NCBI GenBank assembly: GCA_009377795.1
Contig: WHTJ01000028.1
Location: 1 to 45,727 of the forward strand
DNA from: Propionibacteriales bacterium
GTDB taxonomy: Bacteria; Actinomycetota; Actinomycetes; Propionibacteriales; Nocardioidaceae
Length of the DNA: 45,727 nucleotides
Direction: 5' to 3'
The translations under genes and the position numbers were made by a program. The notes under the pieces are model-generated. The model was not told where the DNA came from. It was given only the letters and a program-made list of their open reading frames with translations, and made no database searches. Positions 7,807 to 15,455 of this stretch are shown here, one piece after another (positions within the stretch are counted from its first letter, which is position 1; every line of letters begins with the position of its first letter).

Positions 7807-9489
7807 TCATAACAGCATCTCCGGGATGTCGGCGTACCGCGCGCGGAACCACTCACCCAGCGCCTTCGCCTGCGGGTCGAACCGGGTGGATGCGGCGACC
7901 CCCTCGCCGAGCAGGCCCTCGATGACCACGTTGACCGCGCGCAGGTTCGGCAGATGATGCACGGTGACCGGCAGCTCGGCACACTCCGGAAGCAGCCGGC
8001 GAATCCGATCTGGCGTGATGAAGTGCGCGAGCCATCTCCACGCCCGGTCTCCGCGCACCCACAACCCCAGGTTGGCGTCGCCTCCCTTGTCGCCACTGCG
8101 CGCACCGATCACCTGGCCAAGGGGCGCGGGTACCGCGGGACCGTCCGGAAGCGGATCCGGCAAGGCCGGTCGAGGTACGTCTCGCAGCGGCTGGGTCGCC
8201 GCGGGCGGATCGACCGGCCGCCGGGTGCCGTCGGGGAGTACGGCGACCTGGTCCACGGATCCCTGATCCACGTACGCCGCCGTATAGATCCCGAACGGCG
8301 ACGCGTCCCCGGGGGGCGCGGTCAGGTGGAATCCGGCGTACGACGAGAGCGCCAGCTCGACCGCGGCACCGGAGAACCGGCGTCCGATCCTCCCCGGGTC
8401 GTCGCTCCTCACCTGACACCGCAGCCGGGCGCTTCCCGACTCCTCGGTCGCAGGGTCCGAATGGTCGGTACGGGCCAGGGTCCACGTCAGGTCGAGATCG
8501 GGCAGCGCACCCTCCATGTGAGCGCGTAGCAGAGCGGCCTTGGCCTCGATTTCCAGGCCGGTCAGGACGAATTCGACCGCATTACGGAATCCGCCGAGCC
8601 GGTTGAGGCACACCTTGACGGACGGCGGTGGCGGCTCGCCACCTACCCCCGTGATCCGGACCCGGTCGGCCCCGTCGTCGGCCAGCGTGATCGTGTCGAA
8701 CCGGGTGACCACGTCCGGTCCGGCGTAGCGGGCACCTGCGATCTCGTACAGCAGCTGCGCGGTCACCGTGCCCACCGAGACCAGGCCGCCGGTTCCGGGA
8801 TGCTTGGTGATCACGCAGCTTCCGTCCCCGGCCACCTCGGCGATCGGGAACCCCGGCGGGCCGTCACCGACTCCGCCGACCCCATCGAGGCAGGCGTAGT
8901 TGCCGCCGGTCGCCTGCGCGCCGCATTCGATGACGTGCCCGGCCACCGTGGCTCCGGCCAGGGCGTCGAAGTCGTCCCGCTTCCAGCCGAAGTGCGCGGC
9001 CGCGGGACCCGCGACCAGCGACGCATCCGTTACCCGGCCGGTCACGACCACCTCCGCACCCGAGTCGAGCGCCGCGGCGATCCCCCAGCAGCCGAGGTAG
9101 GCGTTCACGGTGAGGGCTCCGGCGAAGTTGAGGTCGTCGGCACGCGGCCGCAGGTCGTCGCCCTCGACGTGCGCCACCCGCGCCTCCGGGTCCAGCTCAC
9201 GGAGCGCGGCGGCGAGGCCGCTCGGGTTGAGCCCGCCGGCGTTCACGACGACCCGGACACTGCGCTCGCGAGCCAGCGCCAGGTTGTCGCGCATCTGGCG
9301 GAGGAACGTCTTGGCGTATCCGAGGGCCGGGTCCTTGAGCTGGTCGCGGCCGAGGATCAGCATGGTCAGCTCGGCGAGGTAGTCGCCGGTGAGTACGTCG
9401 AGGTCGCCGGCTTCGAGCATCTCCTGGACGGCCGAGTACCGGTCGCCGTAGAACCCGCTCGCGTTGCCGACCCGCACTACGTCATCCAC
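7807..9489 (-). CDS. AtuA family protein (DUF1446, acyclic terpene utilisation)
   Basis: A 560-residue member of the AtuA/DUF1446 family. The hallmark start VRVGNASGFYGDRYSAVQEM, then LTGDYLAELTMLILGRDQ, NAGGLNP and VVTGRVTDASLV are all present. The C-terminal part (ARSGDKGGDANLGLW) matches the small domain that follows DUF1446 in full-length AtuA. The biochemical role of AtuA is not settled, but it marks acyclic terpenoid catabolism clusters in Pseudomonas and occurs in actinobacterial acyl-CoA carboxylase operons. The start is taken at GTG 9489, overlapping the upstream reading frame's end; GTG 9477 is an alternative. It is the first intact enzyme gene of this operon. Confidence 0.88.
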   Translation of the reverse strand: MDDVVRVGNASGFYGDRYSAVQEMLEAGDLDVLTGDYLAELTMLILGRDQLKDPALGYAKTFLRQMRDNLALARERSVRVVVNAGGLNPSGLAAALRELDPEARVAHVEGDDLRPRADDLNFAGALTVNAYLGCWGIAAALDSGAEVVVTGRVTDASLVAGPAAAHFGWKRDDFDALAGATVAGHVIECGAQATGGNYACLDGVGGVGDGPPGFPIAEVAGDGSCVITKHPGTGGLVSVGTVTAQLLYEIAGARYAGPDVVTRFDTITLADDGADRVRITGVGGEPPPPSVKVCLNRLGGFRNAVEFVLTGLEIEAKAALLRAHMEGALPDLDLTWTLARTDHSDPATEESGSARLRCQVRSDDPGRIGRRFSGAAVELALSSYAGFHLTAPPGDASPFGIYTAAYVDQGSVDQVAVLPDGTRRPVDPPAATQPLRDVPRPALPDPLPDGPAVPAPLGQVIGARSGDKGGDANLGLWVRGDRAWRWLAHFITPDRIRRLLPECAELPVTVHHLPNLRAVNVVIEGLLGEGVAASTRFDPQAKALGEWFRARYADIPEMLL

Positions 9490-9860
9490 CGCCGGCCCCC
9501 TCCCCGCGACCGGACGGCTCCCGCCCGGCGCCCGGTGGGCCGGCGAACGCCTGGGCGATGTCCAGCCAGCGGTCGGCGTCCTCCCCGGTGCCCCACGCCG
9601 AGCGCCTCGACGACATCGAGCCCGTGCGCCCAGGTCTCCATCATCCGGGCGGTCGCCATGGACGTCGCGCTCATCGGCGGACCGAACCAGGCGATCCGCT
9701 CCCCGTCCGGATGGTGCCGGAGACGCTCCTGCAGCGCCGTACGCACGGGCGCCGGGGTCGGCGTGGCCCATGCCGCGTCGTCGAGCTTCGCGGCCACCGC
9801 GTCGAGGTCCTCGCTCTCCGCGGCGAGGTCGTCGAGTACCCGGGTGCGTACGTCGGTCAT
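9482..9860 (-). pseudogene. Remnant of a TIGR03084-family (maleylpyruvate isomerase-like) gene
   Basis: ATG 9860 overlaps the TetR stop (ATGA). The frame reads a normal family N-terminus (DDAAWATPTPA) and then jumps straight to RIAWFGPPMSAT and METWAHGLDVVEALGV. The 60-80 residues that should lie between, including the DinB-type metal-binding histidine region, are missing. After ALGV a second deletion also shifts frame: the family's C-terminus DADRWLDIAQAFAGPP is present in the neighbouring frame and ends at TGA 9484-9482. The full-length family is about 250 residues; roughly half remains. A product of about 125 residues could be made in the first frame but is unlikely to work. Confidence 0.75.
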
Positions 9861-10483
9861 CGCGGCACCGCCATGTCGTCGAGCACCGTCGCCCACTGAT
9901 CGAGGATTCGGCGACGCCGCGGGCTGTCGTCGGAGAGCGTGTTCGCCAGGCCGAGGCCGCGTACGAGGTCGAGGGTGGCCTGCACCAGCTCGCGCATTCC
10001 GGGCCGGGACTCGTCGATCTCGAGCAGTTCGACCGTGAGCCGGTGGGTCTCCCGGCCCATCCGCTGCTCGAGCGGGAACACCGCCTCCCGGAGTCGTTCG
10101 TCCGAGCGGGCGGCCACCCAGAGTTCCAGTGCGGCGACGAAGACCGGGCTGGTGAAATGCTCGGCGAGTACGTCGAGAACGGCGCGGGTGCGGTGCTTGC
10201 CCCTCGGCAGCCTGCGGGCGGCGTCCCGGAGCTCGGACGAGCGGCGCCCTCCCATGTGGTCGACGGCGGCGATCACCAGGTCGGCCTTCGTCGGGAAGTG
10301 ATGCAGCTGCGCGCCGCGCGAGACCCCGGCACGCCTCGAGACGACCGTGGTCGACGTACCGGCCCATCCGCGCTCGACCAGGCAGTCGATGGTGGCCTCC
10401 ATCAGGCGCTGCCGCATCAGCCGCGTGCGCTCCGTCTGCGGGATGCGGCTGGGCCTGGTCCGGCCGGCCGTCGTGCTCACCAT
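9857..10483 (-). CDS. TetR family transcriptional regulator of the carboxylase operon
   Basis: A 208-residue TetR regulator from ATG 10483. The N-terminal helix-turn-helix is seen in LMEATIDCLVERGWAGTSTT, then VVSRRAGVSRGAQLHHFPTK and KADLVIAAVDHM. The C-terminal ligand domain is diverse. It is the first gene of the minus-strand operon, overlapping the next frame by ATGA. A strong dyad covers its promoter, so autorepression of the whole operon is likely. The inducer is probably an acyl-CoA of the pathway (inference). Confidence 0.9.
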   Translation of the reverse strand: MVSTTAGRTRPSRIPQTERTRLMRQRLMEATIDCLVERGWAGTSTTVVSRRAGVSRGAQLHHFPTKADLVIAAVDHMGGRRSSELRDAARRLPRGKHRTRAVLDVLAEHFTSPVFVAALELWVAARSDERLREAVFPLEQRMGRETHRLTVELLEIDESRPGMRELVQATLDLVRGLGLANTLSDDSPRRRRILDQWATVLDDMAVPR

Positions 10484-10490
10484 GGGGGCC

Positions 10491-10536
10491 ACGATGCTCG
10501 GCCACAAACAAACAGTCAAGTTTGCTTGTTTGTGGC
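10491..10536 (-). promoter_or_regulatory. Promoter and TetR operator of the atu-like operon
   Basis: An 11-bp perfect inverted repeat, GCCACAAACAA (10501-10511) and TTGTTTGTGGC (10526-10536), lies 17 bp upstream of the tetR ATG. On the minus strand TTGACT (10519-10514) and CATCGT (10496-10491) are spaced 17 bp and give a weak promoter inside the dyad. The start of transcription would fall at or next to the ATG, so the mRNA may be leaderless. Binding by the adjacent TetR is inferred from position. Confidence 0.6.
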
Positions 10537-10573
10537 CTTGGTCTCGCGCAGGCGGTGATCGGGCCCGCCCCAC

Positions 10574-10623
10574 TCGCGCCGAGATTGCACTGGTGGTCGG
10601 CCAGATGTGCGATCTCGGCGCGA
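10574..10623. repeat. 26-bp arm repeat, locus 4: inverted pair without loop
   Basis: Forward arm 10574-10599 and reverse arm 10598-10623 meet with a two-base overlap. This is the only copy between divergently transcribed genes (tetR and the GNAT gene). Confidence 0.92.
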
Positions 10624-10661
10624 GGGGTGCGGGCTCAGGTGGCCGGGCTACCGTGGCGGCC

Positions 10662-11201
10662 ATGCGAGAGGCAGATGCGGTCGACTTCGCGGCGCTCCGC
10701 GACCTGGAGCAGTCGGCCTCGGTCGCCGCGCTCGGCCACATCTTCCCGCCGGATCGGTATCCCTATCCGGCCGACCGGGTCCTGGCCCGCTGGCGGCTGG
10801 TCCTGGACGATTCCGCGGTGACGGTGCTGGTCGAGGAGTGTTCCGGCGAGCTGCTGGGCCTCGCGGCGTACGACGACCGCTGGCTGCAACACCTGGCCGT
10901 GCACCCCGATCGCTGGCGCGGCGGGCTCGGCACCGGACTGCAGGCCGCGTCGCTGGCCGCGATGGCCGAGCGGGGAGCGCGGACCGCACACCTATGGGTA
11001 CTGGCCGACAACCACGGTGCCCGCCGGTTCTACGAACACACCGGTTGGCGGCTGGCCGCCGACGAGCGCGAGGCGGAGTACCCGCCCCATCCGCCGGTGG
11101 TGTCCTATGCGCGCGATCTCGGCGACTTTCGTCGTGAGCCTCGCGACGACCGGGACGGCCGAGCCGGTTCCGCTGCCGCACCCACCGACTCCCTAGAGTG
11201 A
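10662..11201 (+). CDS. GNAT family N-acetyltransferase
   Basis: A 179-residue acetyltransferase from ATG 10662. The acetyl-CoA binding motif is seen as LQHLAVHPDRWRGGLGTGL, followed by HLWVLADNHGARRFYEHTGW, the standard GNAT motif A and B order. An N-terminal helix with RDLEQSASVAALGHIFPP matches small-molecule or peptide acetyltransferases, but the substrate cannot be named. Longer open frames upstream pass through repeat locus 4 and are not used. It is transcribed away from tetR. Confidence 0.85.
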   Translation: MREADAVDFAALRDLEQSASVAALGHIFPPDRYPYPADRVLARWRLVLDDSAVTVLVEECSGELLGLAAYDDRWLQHLAVHPDRWRGGLGTGLQAASLAAMAERGARTAHLWVLADNHGARRFYEHTGWRLAADEREAEYPPHPPVVSYARDLGDFRREPRDDRDGRAGSAAAPTDSLE

Positions 11202-11291
11202 CATCCAACGGCAACGGGGACCCGCCCTTGTCAGGCGAGAGTGCGCAGATGCCGCACCGGAGCGCCTGACGCCGACAGGAGAGGACACATC

Positions 11292-12263
11292 ATGCGCGCG
11301 ATCGTCGTGAACCGCCAGGGAGGCCCGGAGGTCCTGGAGTTGGCGGAGGTCCCGGACCCCGAGCCCGGCGAGGGCGAGATCGCCGTCGACGTCGCGGCCA
11401 GCGGGGTCAACTTCATCGACGTCTACTTCCGCAGCGGCGCGTATCCGATGGAGACGCCGTTCACACCCGGAAGCGAGGGCGCCGGCACGGTCAGCGCGGT
11501 GGGCCAGGGCGTGGACGAGCTGAGCGTGGGCGACCGGGTCGCCTGGGCCATGCTCCCCCGCAGTTATGCGGAACGAGTCGTGATCCCGGCCGCTCGCGCA
11601 GTACCCGTCCCCGACGAGGTCACCTCCGAGGACGCCGCCGCGGTGATGCTGCAGGGGATGACCGCGCATTACCTCACCCACGCGACGTATCGGGTCCAGC
11701 CCGGCGACACCGTGCTGGTGCATGCGGCCGCCGGAGGTGTCGGGCTGCTCCTGACCCAGATCGTGAAGCTTTGTGGTGGACGGGTCATCGGCACGGTCTC
11801 CACGCCGGACAAGGAGAAGCTCGCCCGGGACGCGGGCGCCGACCACGTGATCCGGTATGCCGACACCGACGACCTCGCGCAGGAGGTACGCGACCTGACC
11901 GGCGGGGTCGGAGTGGCCGCGGTGTACGAGGGAGTCGGCAAGGACACCTTCGAAGCCAGTCTCGCCTCGCTTCGACCCCGTGGCATGCTCGCGCTGTTCG
12001 GGCAGTCCAGTGGCGCCGTCCCCCCGTTCGACCTCCAGCGGCTGAACGCCGCCGGGTCCCTGTTCGTCACCCGGCCCACCCTCGCGCACTACGTCGGCGA
12101 TCGTGAGCAGCTGCTCCATCGGGCCCATGCCGTGCTGGGCTGGGTCGGCTCCGGCCAGCTGTCCGTACACATCGGTGGGCGGTATCCCCTCGCGGACGCC
12201 GGAGCCGCGCATACGGATCTGCAGGCCCGCCGTACCACCGGCAAGCTGCTCCTCCTCCCGTGA
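11292..12263 (+). CDS. Quinone oxidoreductase / zinc-independent alcohol dehydrogenase family (QOR-like)
   Basis: A 323-residue medium-chain dehydrogenase/reductase, preceded by GGAGAGG nine bases before ATG 11292. The N-terminal GroES-like domain has FIDVYFRSGAY and FTPGSEGAGTVSAVG. The NADPH-binding Rossmann motif is VLVHAAAGGVGLLLTQIVK. The structural and catalytic zinc cysteines of alcohol dehydrogenases are absent, which fits NADPH:quinone reductase (Qor). It is likely a cytosolic detoxifying reductase. The next small gene begins 10 bp downstream. Confidence 0.9.
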   Translation: MRAIVVNRQGGPEVLELAEVPDPEPGEGEIAVDVAASGVNFIDVYFRSGAYPMETPFTPGSEGAGTVSAVGQGVDELSVGDRVAWAMLPRSYAERVVIPAARAVPVPDEVTSEDAAAVMLQGMTAHYLTHATYRVQPGDTVLVHAAAGGVGLLLTQIVKLCGGRVIGTVSTPDKEKLARDAGADHVIRYADTDDLAQEVRDLTGGVGVAAVYEGVGKDTFEASLASLRPRGMLALFGQSSGAVPPFDLQRLNAAGSLFVTRPTLAHYVGDREQLLHRAHAVLGWVGSGQLSVHIGGRYPLADAGAAHTDLQARRTTGKLLLLP

Positions 12264-12272
12264 CGCCGGACG

Positions 12273-12560
12273 ATGAACCAGACGGCGCGGGGGGACGTCG
12301 TCGCATGGGCGGTCGCCGACCTCGCCGACCGGCTCGACGTCGGCCCCGAGCAGATCGAGGTGCTCAGTGTCGAGGAGGTGACCTGGCGCGATCGCAGCCT
12401 CGGCTGCCCCCGGCCGGGCATGATGTACGTCCAGGTGCTCACGCCGGGTAACCGCATCGTCCTGGAGTACGGAGGCAGGCGGTACGAGTACCACTCCGGT
12501 GGATCGCGGCGCCCCTTTCTGTGTAAAAATCCGCAACCACCACTGGAAAATCGTCCATGA
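12273..12560 (+). CDS. Small conserved protein of unknown function
   Basis: A 95-residue protein with VTWRDRSLGCPRPGMMYVQ, then LTPGNRIVLEYGGRRYEYHS and a late cysteine (FLCKN). This pattern of SLGCP-PGMMY-QVLTPG followed by EYH resembles a short conserved domain seen in actinobacterial and chloroflexal hypothetical proteins. No signal peptide or membrane segment is visible. It starts 10 bp after the oxidoreductase stop and is probably co-transcribed. I do not know its function. Confidence 0.7.
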   Translation: MNQTARGDVVAWAVADLADRLDVGPEQIEVLSVEEVTWRDRSLGCPRPGMMYVQVLTPGNRIVLEYGGRRYEYHSGGSRRPFLCKNPQPPLENRP

Positions 12561-12564
12561 GCTC

Positions 12565-12918
12565 TCAGGATGCGTACGTACCCTGCAACGTGCCACGGGC
12601 CACCGCGCGCTCCTCGATCGCGTCGAGGGCCGCGTCCAGCTCGGCGCCCTCCTCTAACCCGGTCGGTTCGGAGAGCGCGTAGACCGTGAACCGGTAGTGG
12701 TGCGTGCCCCTCGGCGGGCACGGGCCGGTGTACGCGGTGTCGCCCGCGGAGTTCTGGACCTGCGTGCCGCCCTCGAACTCCCGGCTCGTCACGGTGATGT
12801 CCTCGGGCAACCCAGCGGCCGGATCCTCCCGCTCGCCCTCGTCTCCGCAACTTGCGAGCAGGCCAGGTACGACCACCAGGCCGGCGACGATGGTCAGGCG
12901 AGGTCCGACAGCCGGCAC
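12565..12918 (-). CDS. PEBP (YbhB/YbcL) family lipoprotein with an internal deletion
   Basis: The 117-residue frame starts with a lipoprotein signal (lipobox LLASC, cysteine about residue 24). The first strand of the phosphatidylethanolamine-binding fold, ITVTSREFEGGTQ, is joined directly to the late part, YTGPCPPRGTHHYRFTVYAL. The central 60-70 residues, which in the family hold the ligand-site DPDAP and H-W motifs, are absent. The reading frame survives the deletion. Normal members are about 180-190 residues. It is probably non-functional in its usual role. Confidence 0.7.
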   Translation of the reverse strand: MPAVGPRLTIVAGLVVVPGLLASCGDEGEREDPAAGLPEDITVTSREFEGGTQVQNSAGDTAYTGPCPPRGTHHYRFTVYALSEPTGLEEGAELDAALDAIEERAVARGTLQGTYAS

Positions 12919-12933
12919 AGGGACCAGTCTCCC

Positions 12934-13119
12934 TCAGCTTGGCGAGTCGGTCTCCCCGTGCCGCGAACAGGTGGCGGTCCAGCCGCGCGGGGTGACCTGG
13001 ACCTTCATCCGGCGACGGCACTGCGGGCAATAGCGCGGCGGCTCGAGTGTGCGGCGCTTCTCGCACTCGGTGTGCACGCCGGAATCGAGCCGCTCACCAC
13101 AGTGGTCGCAGAACATCAT
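12934..13119 (-). CDS. bsaP: Biotin synthase auxiliary protein BsaP
   Basis: A 61-residue zinc-ribbon-like protein with CDHCG, a second C-x2-C pair in PPRYCPQCRRRMKVQVTP, and GWTATCSRHG. This matches the short protein encoded next to bioB in actinobacteria (Rv1590 type), which is needed for biotin synthase activity in mycobacteria. It lies downstream of bioB on the same strand. Repeat locus 5 sits in the 87-bp gap between them. GAGGGG precedes tandem ATG codons at 13119 and 13116; either may start translation. Confidence 0.8.
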   Translation of the reverse strand: MMFCDHCGERLDSGVHTECEKRRTLEPPRYCPQCRRRMKVQVTPRGWTATCSRHGETDSPS

Positions 13120-13145
13120 GACCCCTCGGTCCTCGGTCCTCGGTC

Positions 13146-13195
13146 TCGCGCCGAGATTGCACTTCTGGTCGACCAGATGCGCAATCTCGGCGGGA
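13146..13195. repeat. 26-bp arm repeat, locus 5: inverted pair without loop
   Basis: Forward arm 13146-13171 and reverse arm 13170-13195 meet at a GGTCGACC centre. It lies 11 bp after the bioB stop and upstream of the bsaP ribosome binding site. Confidence 0.92.
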
Positions 13196-13206
13196 AGAGC
13201 CCATCT

Positions 13207-14202
13207 TCACAGGGTCTTGGAGAGTTCCTTGATCGGCATCCGCAGCTCACCCAGCAGCTCCAGATCCTCCTCGACGTCACGGCCGAGCGTCGTGAGGTAG
13301 TTGCCGACGATCACGGCGTTGATGCCGCCCAGCAGACCGTCCCGCGTACCCAGATCACCGAGCGTGATCTCGCGCCCCCCGGCGTACCGCAGCACAGTGC
13401 GCGGCATGGCCAGCCGGAAGGCCGCGATCGTGCGCAAGGCGTCCTCGGACTCCATCACCGGCAGCGAACCGAACGGCGTACCCGGACGCGGGTTCAGGAA
13501 GTTCAGCGGCACCTCGTGCGGAGTGAGCTCGGCCAGCTGCGCGGCCAGCTCGGCCCGTTGGGCCAACGACTCACCCATCCCGACCAGGCCGCCGCAGCAC
13601 AACTCCATCCCGGAGTCCCGCACCATCAGGCAGGTCTCCCACCGTTCCTCGAAGGTGTGCGTCGTGACCACCGAGGGGAAGTGCGACCGGGCGGCCTCGA
13701 GGTTGTGGTTGTAGCGATGGACCCCGATCTCCTGCAGATCGTCCACCTGCGGCTGGGTCAGCATGCCCAGCGAACACGCCACGTTGATGTCGACCTCGGC
13801 CTGGATCGCCGCGATGCCGTCCCGCACCTGCGACATCAGCCGCTCGTCCGGTCCGCGGACCGCGGCGACGATGCAGAACTCGGACGCCCCGGTGGCTGCG
13901 GTCTCCTTCGCCGCACGCACCAGCTCGGCGATGTCGAGCCACACCGACCGCACCGGGGACTCGAACTGCCCGGACTGGCTGCAGAAATGGCAGTCCTCCG
14001 GGCAGCCGCCGGTCTTGAGCGACACGATGCCCTCGACCTCGACCTCCGGGCCGCACCACCGCATCCGGACCTCGTGGGCCAGCTCCAGGAGCTCCGGAAT
14101 CGCCTCGTCCGGGAGCGACAGGACCTCGAATAGCTGGTCCTCCGCCAGGCCGTCACCGCGTGCCAGAACCTGTTCACGAGCAGTCGTCAGTACGTCGTTC
14201 AC
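13207..14202 (-). CDS. bioB: Biotin synthase
   Basis: A 331-residue radical SAM enzyme that inserts sulfur into dethiobiotin. The CxxxCxxC iron-sulfur motif is CPEDCHFC at residues 67-74. The conserved [13 protein letters not shown] and [13 protein letters not shown] are present. The start is GTG 14202; a longer frame reaches into repeat locus 6 and is rejected. It is paired with bsaP downstream, as in mycobacteria. A TAGATT hexamer on the minus strand about nine bases before the GTG could be a -10 element for a leaderless message, but no -35 is clear. Confidence 0.95.
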   Translation of the reverse strand: MNDVLTTAREQVLARGDGLAEDQLFEVLSLPDEAIPELLELAHEVRMRWCGPEVEVEGIVSLKTGGCPEDCHFCSQSGQFESPVRSVWLDIAELVRAAKETAATGASEFCIVAAVRGPDERLMSQVRDGIAAIQAEVDINVACSLGMLTQPQVDDLQEIGVHRYNHNLEAARSHFPSVVTTHTFEERWETCLMVRDSGMELCCGGLVGMGESLAQRAELAAQLAELTPHEVPLNFLNPRPGTPFGSLPVMESEDALRTIAAFRLAMPRTVLRYAGGREITLGDLGTRDGLLGGINAVIVGNYLTTLGRDVEEDLELLGELRMPIKELSKTL

Positions 14203-14269
14203 GGCAGGCAATCTAGCCGCCGCCCCGCATGCGCCGGTATGGCGGGCCGCACACCGGGCGATCTTCTTT

Positions 14270-14326
14270 CGGCCAGATGTGCAATCTCGGCGCGAAGGTT
14301 CGGCCACAAGTGCAATCTCGGCGCGA
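14270..14326. repeat. 26-bp arm repeat, locus 6: two tandem reverse arms
   Basis: Reverse arms at 14270-14295 and 14301-14326 with a 31-bp period, located between the PAP2 stop (14337) and the bioB start. Confidence 0.92.
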
Positions 14327-14336
14327 AAGTGGGGAC

Positions 14337-15371
14337 CTACGCCAGAACCTTGACCGGAGAGTCAGCGGCCTCCCGGCGAAATCGCAGTCGCGACCGGTTA
14401 CCCGTACCCACCGCCGCGATCCACACCGCCGCGGCTCCGATGGCCACGCCGCCGAACACGTCCCACACGTAATGCCAGCCCAGATAGACGGTGGCCAGGA
14501 CGTTGAGGAACAGGAAGAACCACAGCCCCCACCGCACGGACACCGGCTCCAGCCGAATCAAGCCGCCGATCAGGCACGCCGTGACCATGACGGCGACGTG
14601 CAGGGACGCGAACGCCGCGATGGTCTGCGGTGTGCCGGCCCCGAACGGGTCGGCGAGCATTGCCAGCCGGTCCGACATCCAGGTGTCCTGGAGCTGCGAC
14701 ACCGGCGTACGGGGCAGGTCCTCGAACAGCGACGGCCGGGCGTAGATCGGGCCCATCGACGGCACCAGGTAGTAGACCAACACCCCGAGCACCCAGTTGA
14801 CCGCCACCGCGGTCACGTACCAGCAGGCCGTGGCCAGGTTGCGGGTCCAGAACAGCGCGATGACCAGCGACAGCGGCACGAACACGATCCACGCGATGTA
14901 GATGAACGACATGAAGTGGGCCGCGGCTCCCGTGCCCAGCAGGTTGTGCAGCACCGTGGCCGGGTCGTCGCCGAGCGCGAGCCGACGATCGAGGCGGACG
15001 AGCGTGTCGTCCATCAGGTCGTCGCGTACGAACGGTACGTAGCTCTTCAGGTTACGGAACGCGACGTACGTGAGGTACCAGCTGCCCAGCCCGATGAGCA
15101 CCAGACGCACGTGGTCGACCGGCCAGCGCTCGCGCACCACCACCGGGAAGGTCGTACGGAGATTGCGGATCCAGCCCCGGCGAGCGCAGCGCGCGAGCAC
15201 GTCGATCAGGAAGCAGACGACGACGATGATCGGCAACCGGATGTAGAACGGCCCCACCACCGAGTCGTCGGGATCCCGGACCGGGAGGTCGTGGACGGCG
15301 GCGACAAGAAGCGCCCCCACCGACATGCCGAGAGCGAGCGTGATTTGCAGACCGTACGACCGGTACCACAC
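14337..15371 (-). CDS. PAP2/AUR1-type membrane phosphatase or phosphotransferase
   Basis: A 344-residue polytopic membrane protein from GTG 15371. PAP2 superfamily catalytic motifs are near the C-terminus: [10 protein letters not shown] (S-x-H) and [13 protein letters not shown] (G-x-H-Y-x2-D). At least six hydrophobic segments are visible, for example [13 protein letters not shown] and [12 protein letters not shown]. The architecture resembles inositol phosphorylceramide synthase-like PAP2 proteins of actinobacteria, which act on phospholipid head groups at the membrane. It is divergent from bioA, sharing an 84-bp promoter region. No biotin role is apparent. Confidence 0.85.
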   Translation of the reverse strand: MWYRSYGLQITLALGMSVGALLVAAVHDLPVRDPDDSVVGPFYIRLPIIVVVCFLIDVLARCARRGWIRNLRTTFPVVVRERWPVDHVRLVLIGLGSWYLTYVAFRNLKSYVPFVRDDLMDDTLVRLDRRLALGDDPATVLHNLLGTGAAAHFMSFIYIAWIVFVPLSLVIALFWTRNLATACWYVTAVAVNWVLGVLVYYLVPSMGPIYARPSLFEDLPRTPVSQLQDTWMSDRLAMLADPFGAGTPQTIAAFASLHVAVMVTACLIGGLIRLEPVSVRWGLWFFLFLNVLATVYLGWHYVWDVFGGVAIGAAAVWIAAVGTGNRSRLRFRREAADSPVKVLA

Positions 15372-15404
15372 GATTTGAGACTACCGAGTTCCATCCCGGC
15401 CAGC

Positions 15405-15443
15405 AGAACTCTGTTGTGACATCGATACCCAGTCAGCGATAAT
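15405..15443 (+). promoter_or_regulatory. bioA promoter with BioQ-like box
   Basis: TTGTGA (15414-15419) and GATAAT (15438-15443) are spaced 18 bp and place the transcription start close to ATG 15456, with no Shine-Dalgarno visible, so the message is probably leaderless. The 13-bp AGAAC-TCT-GTTGT at 15405-15417 matches 8 of 10 positions of the BioQ operator reported in Corynebacterium (TGAAC-N3-GTTAC) and overlaps the -35. No bioQ gene lies in the window. Confidence 0.55.
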
Positions 15444-15455
15444 CTGCGCCTTGCC

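Noticed and set aside
10347-10662. A longer GNAT protein starting upstream of the TetR operator
   Set aside because: The extra frame passes through the operator and repeat locus 4; family similarity starts after ATG 10662.
11112-11135. CGATCTCGGCGACTTT in the GNAT gene as a repeat arm
   Set aside because: Only about nine bases match and it lies in ordinary codons.
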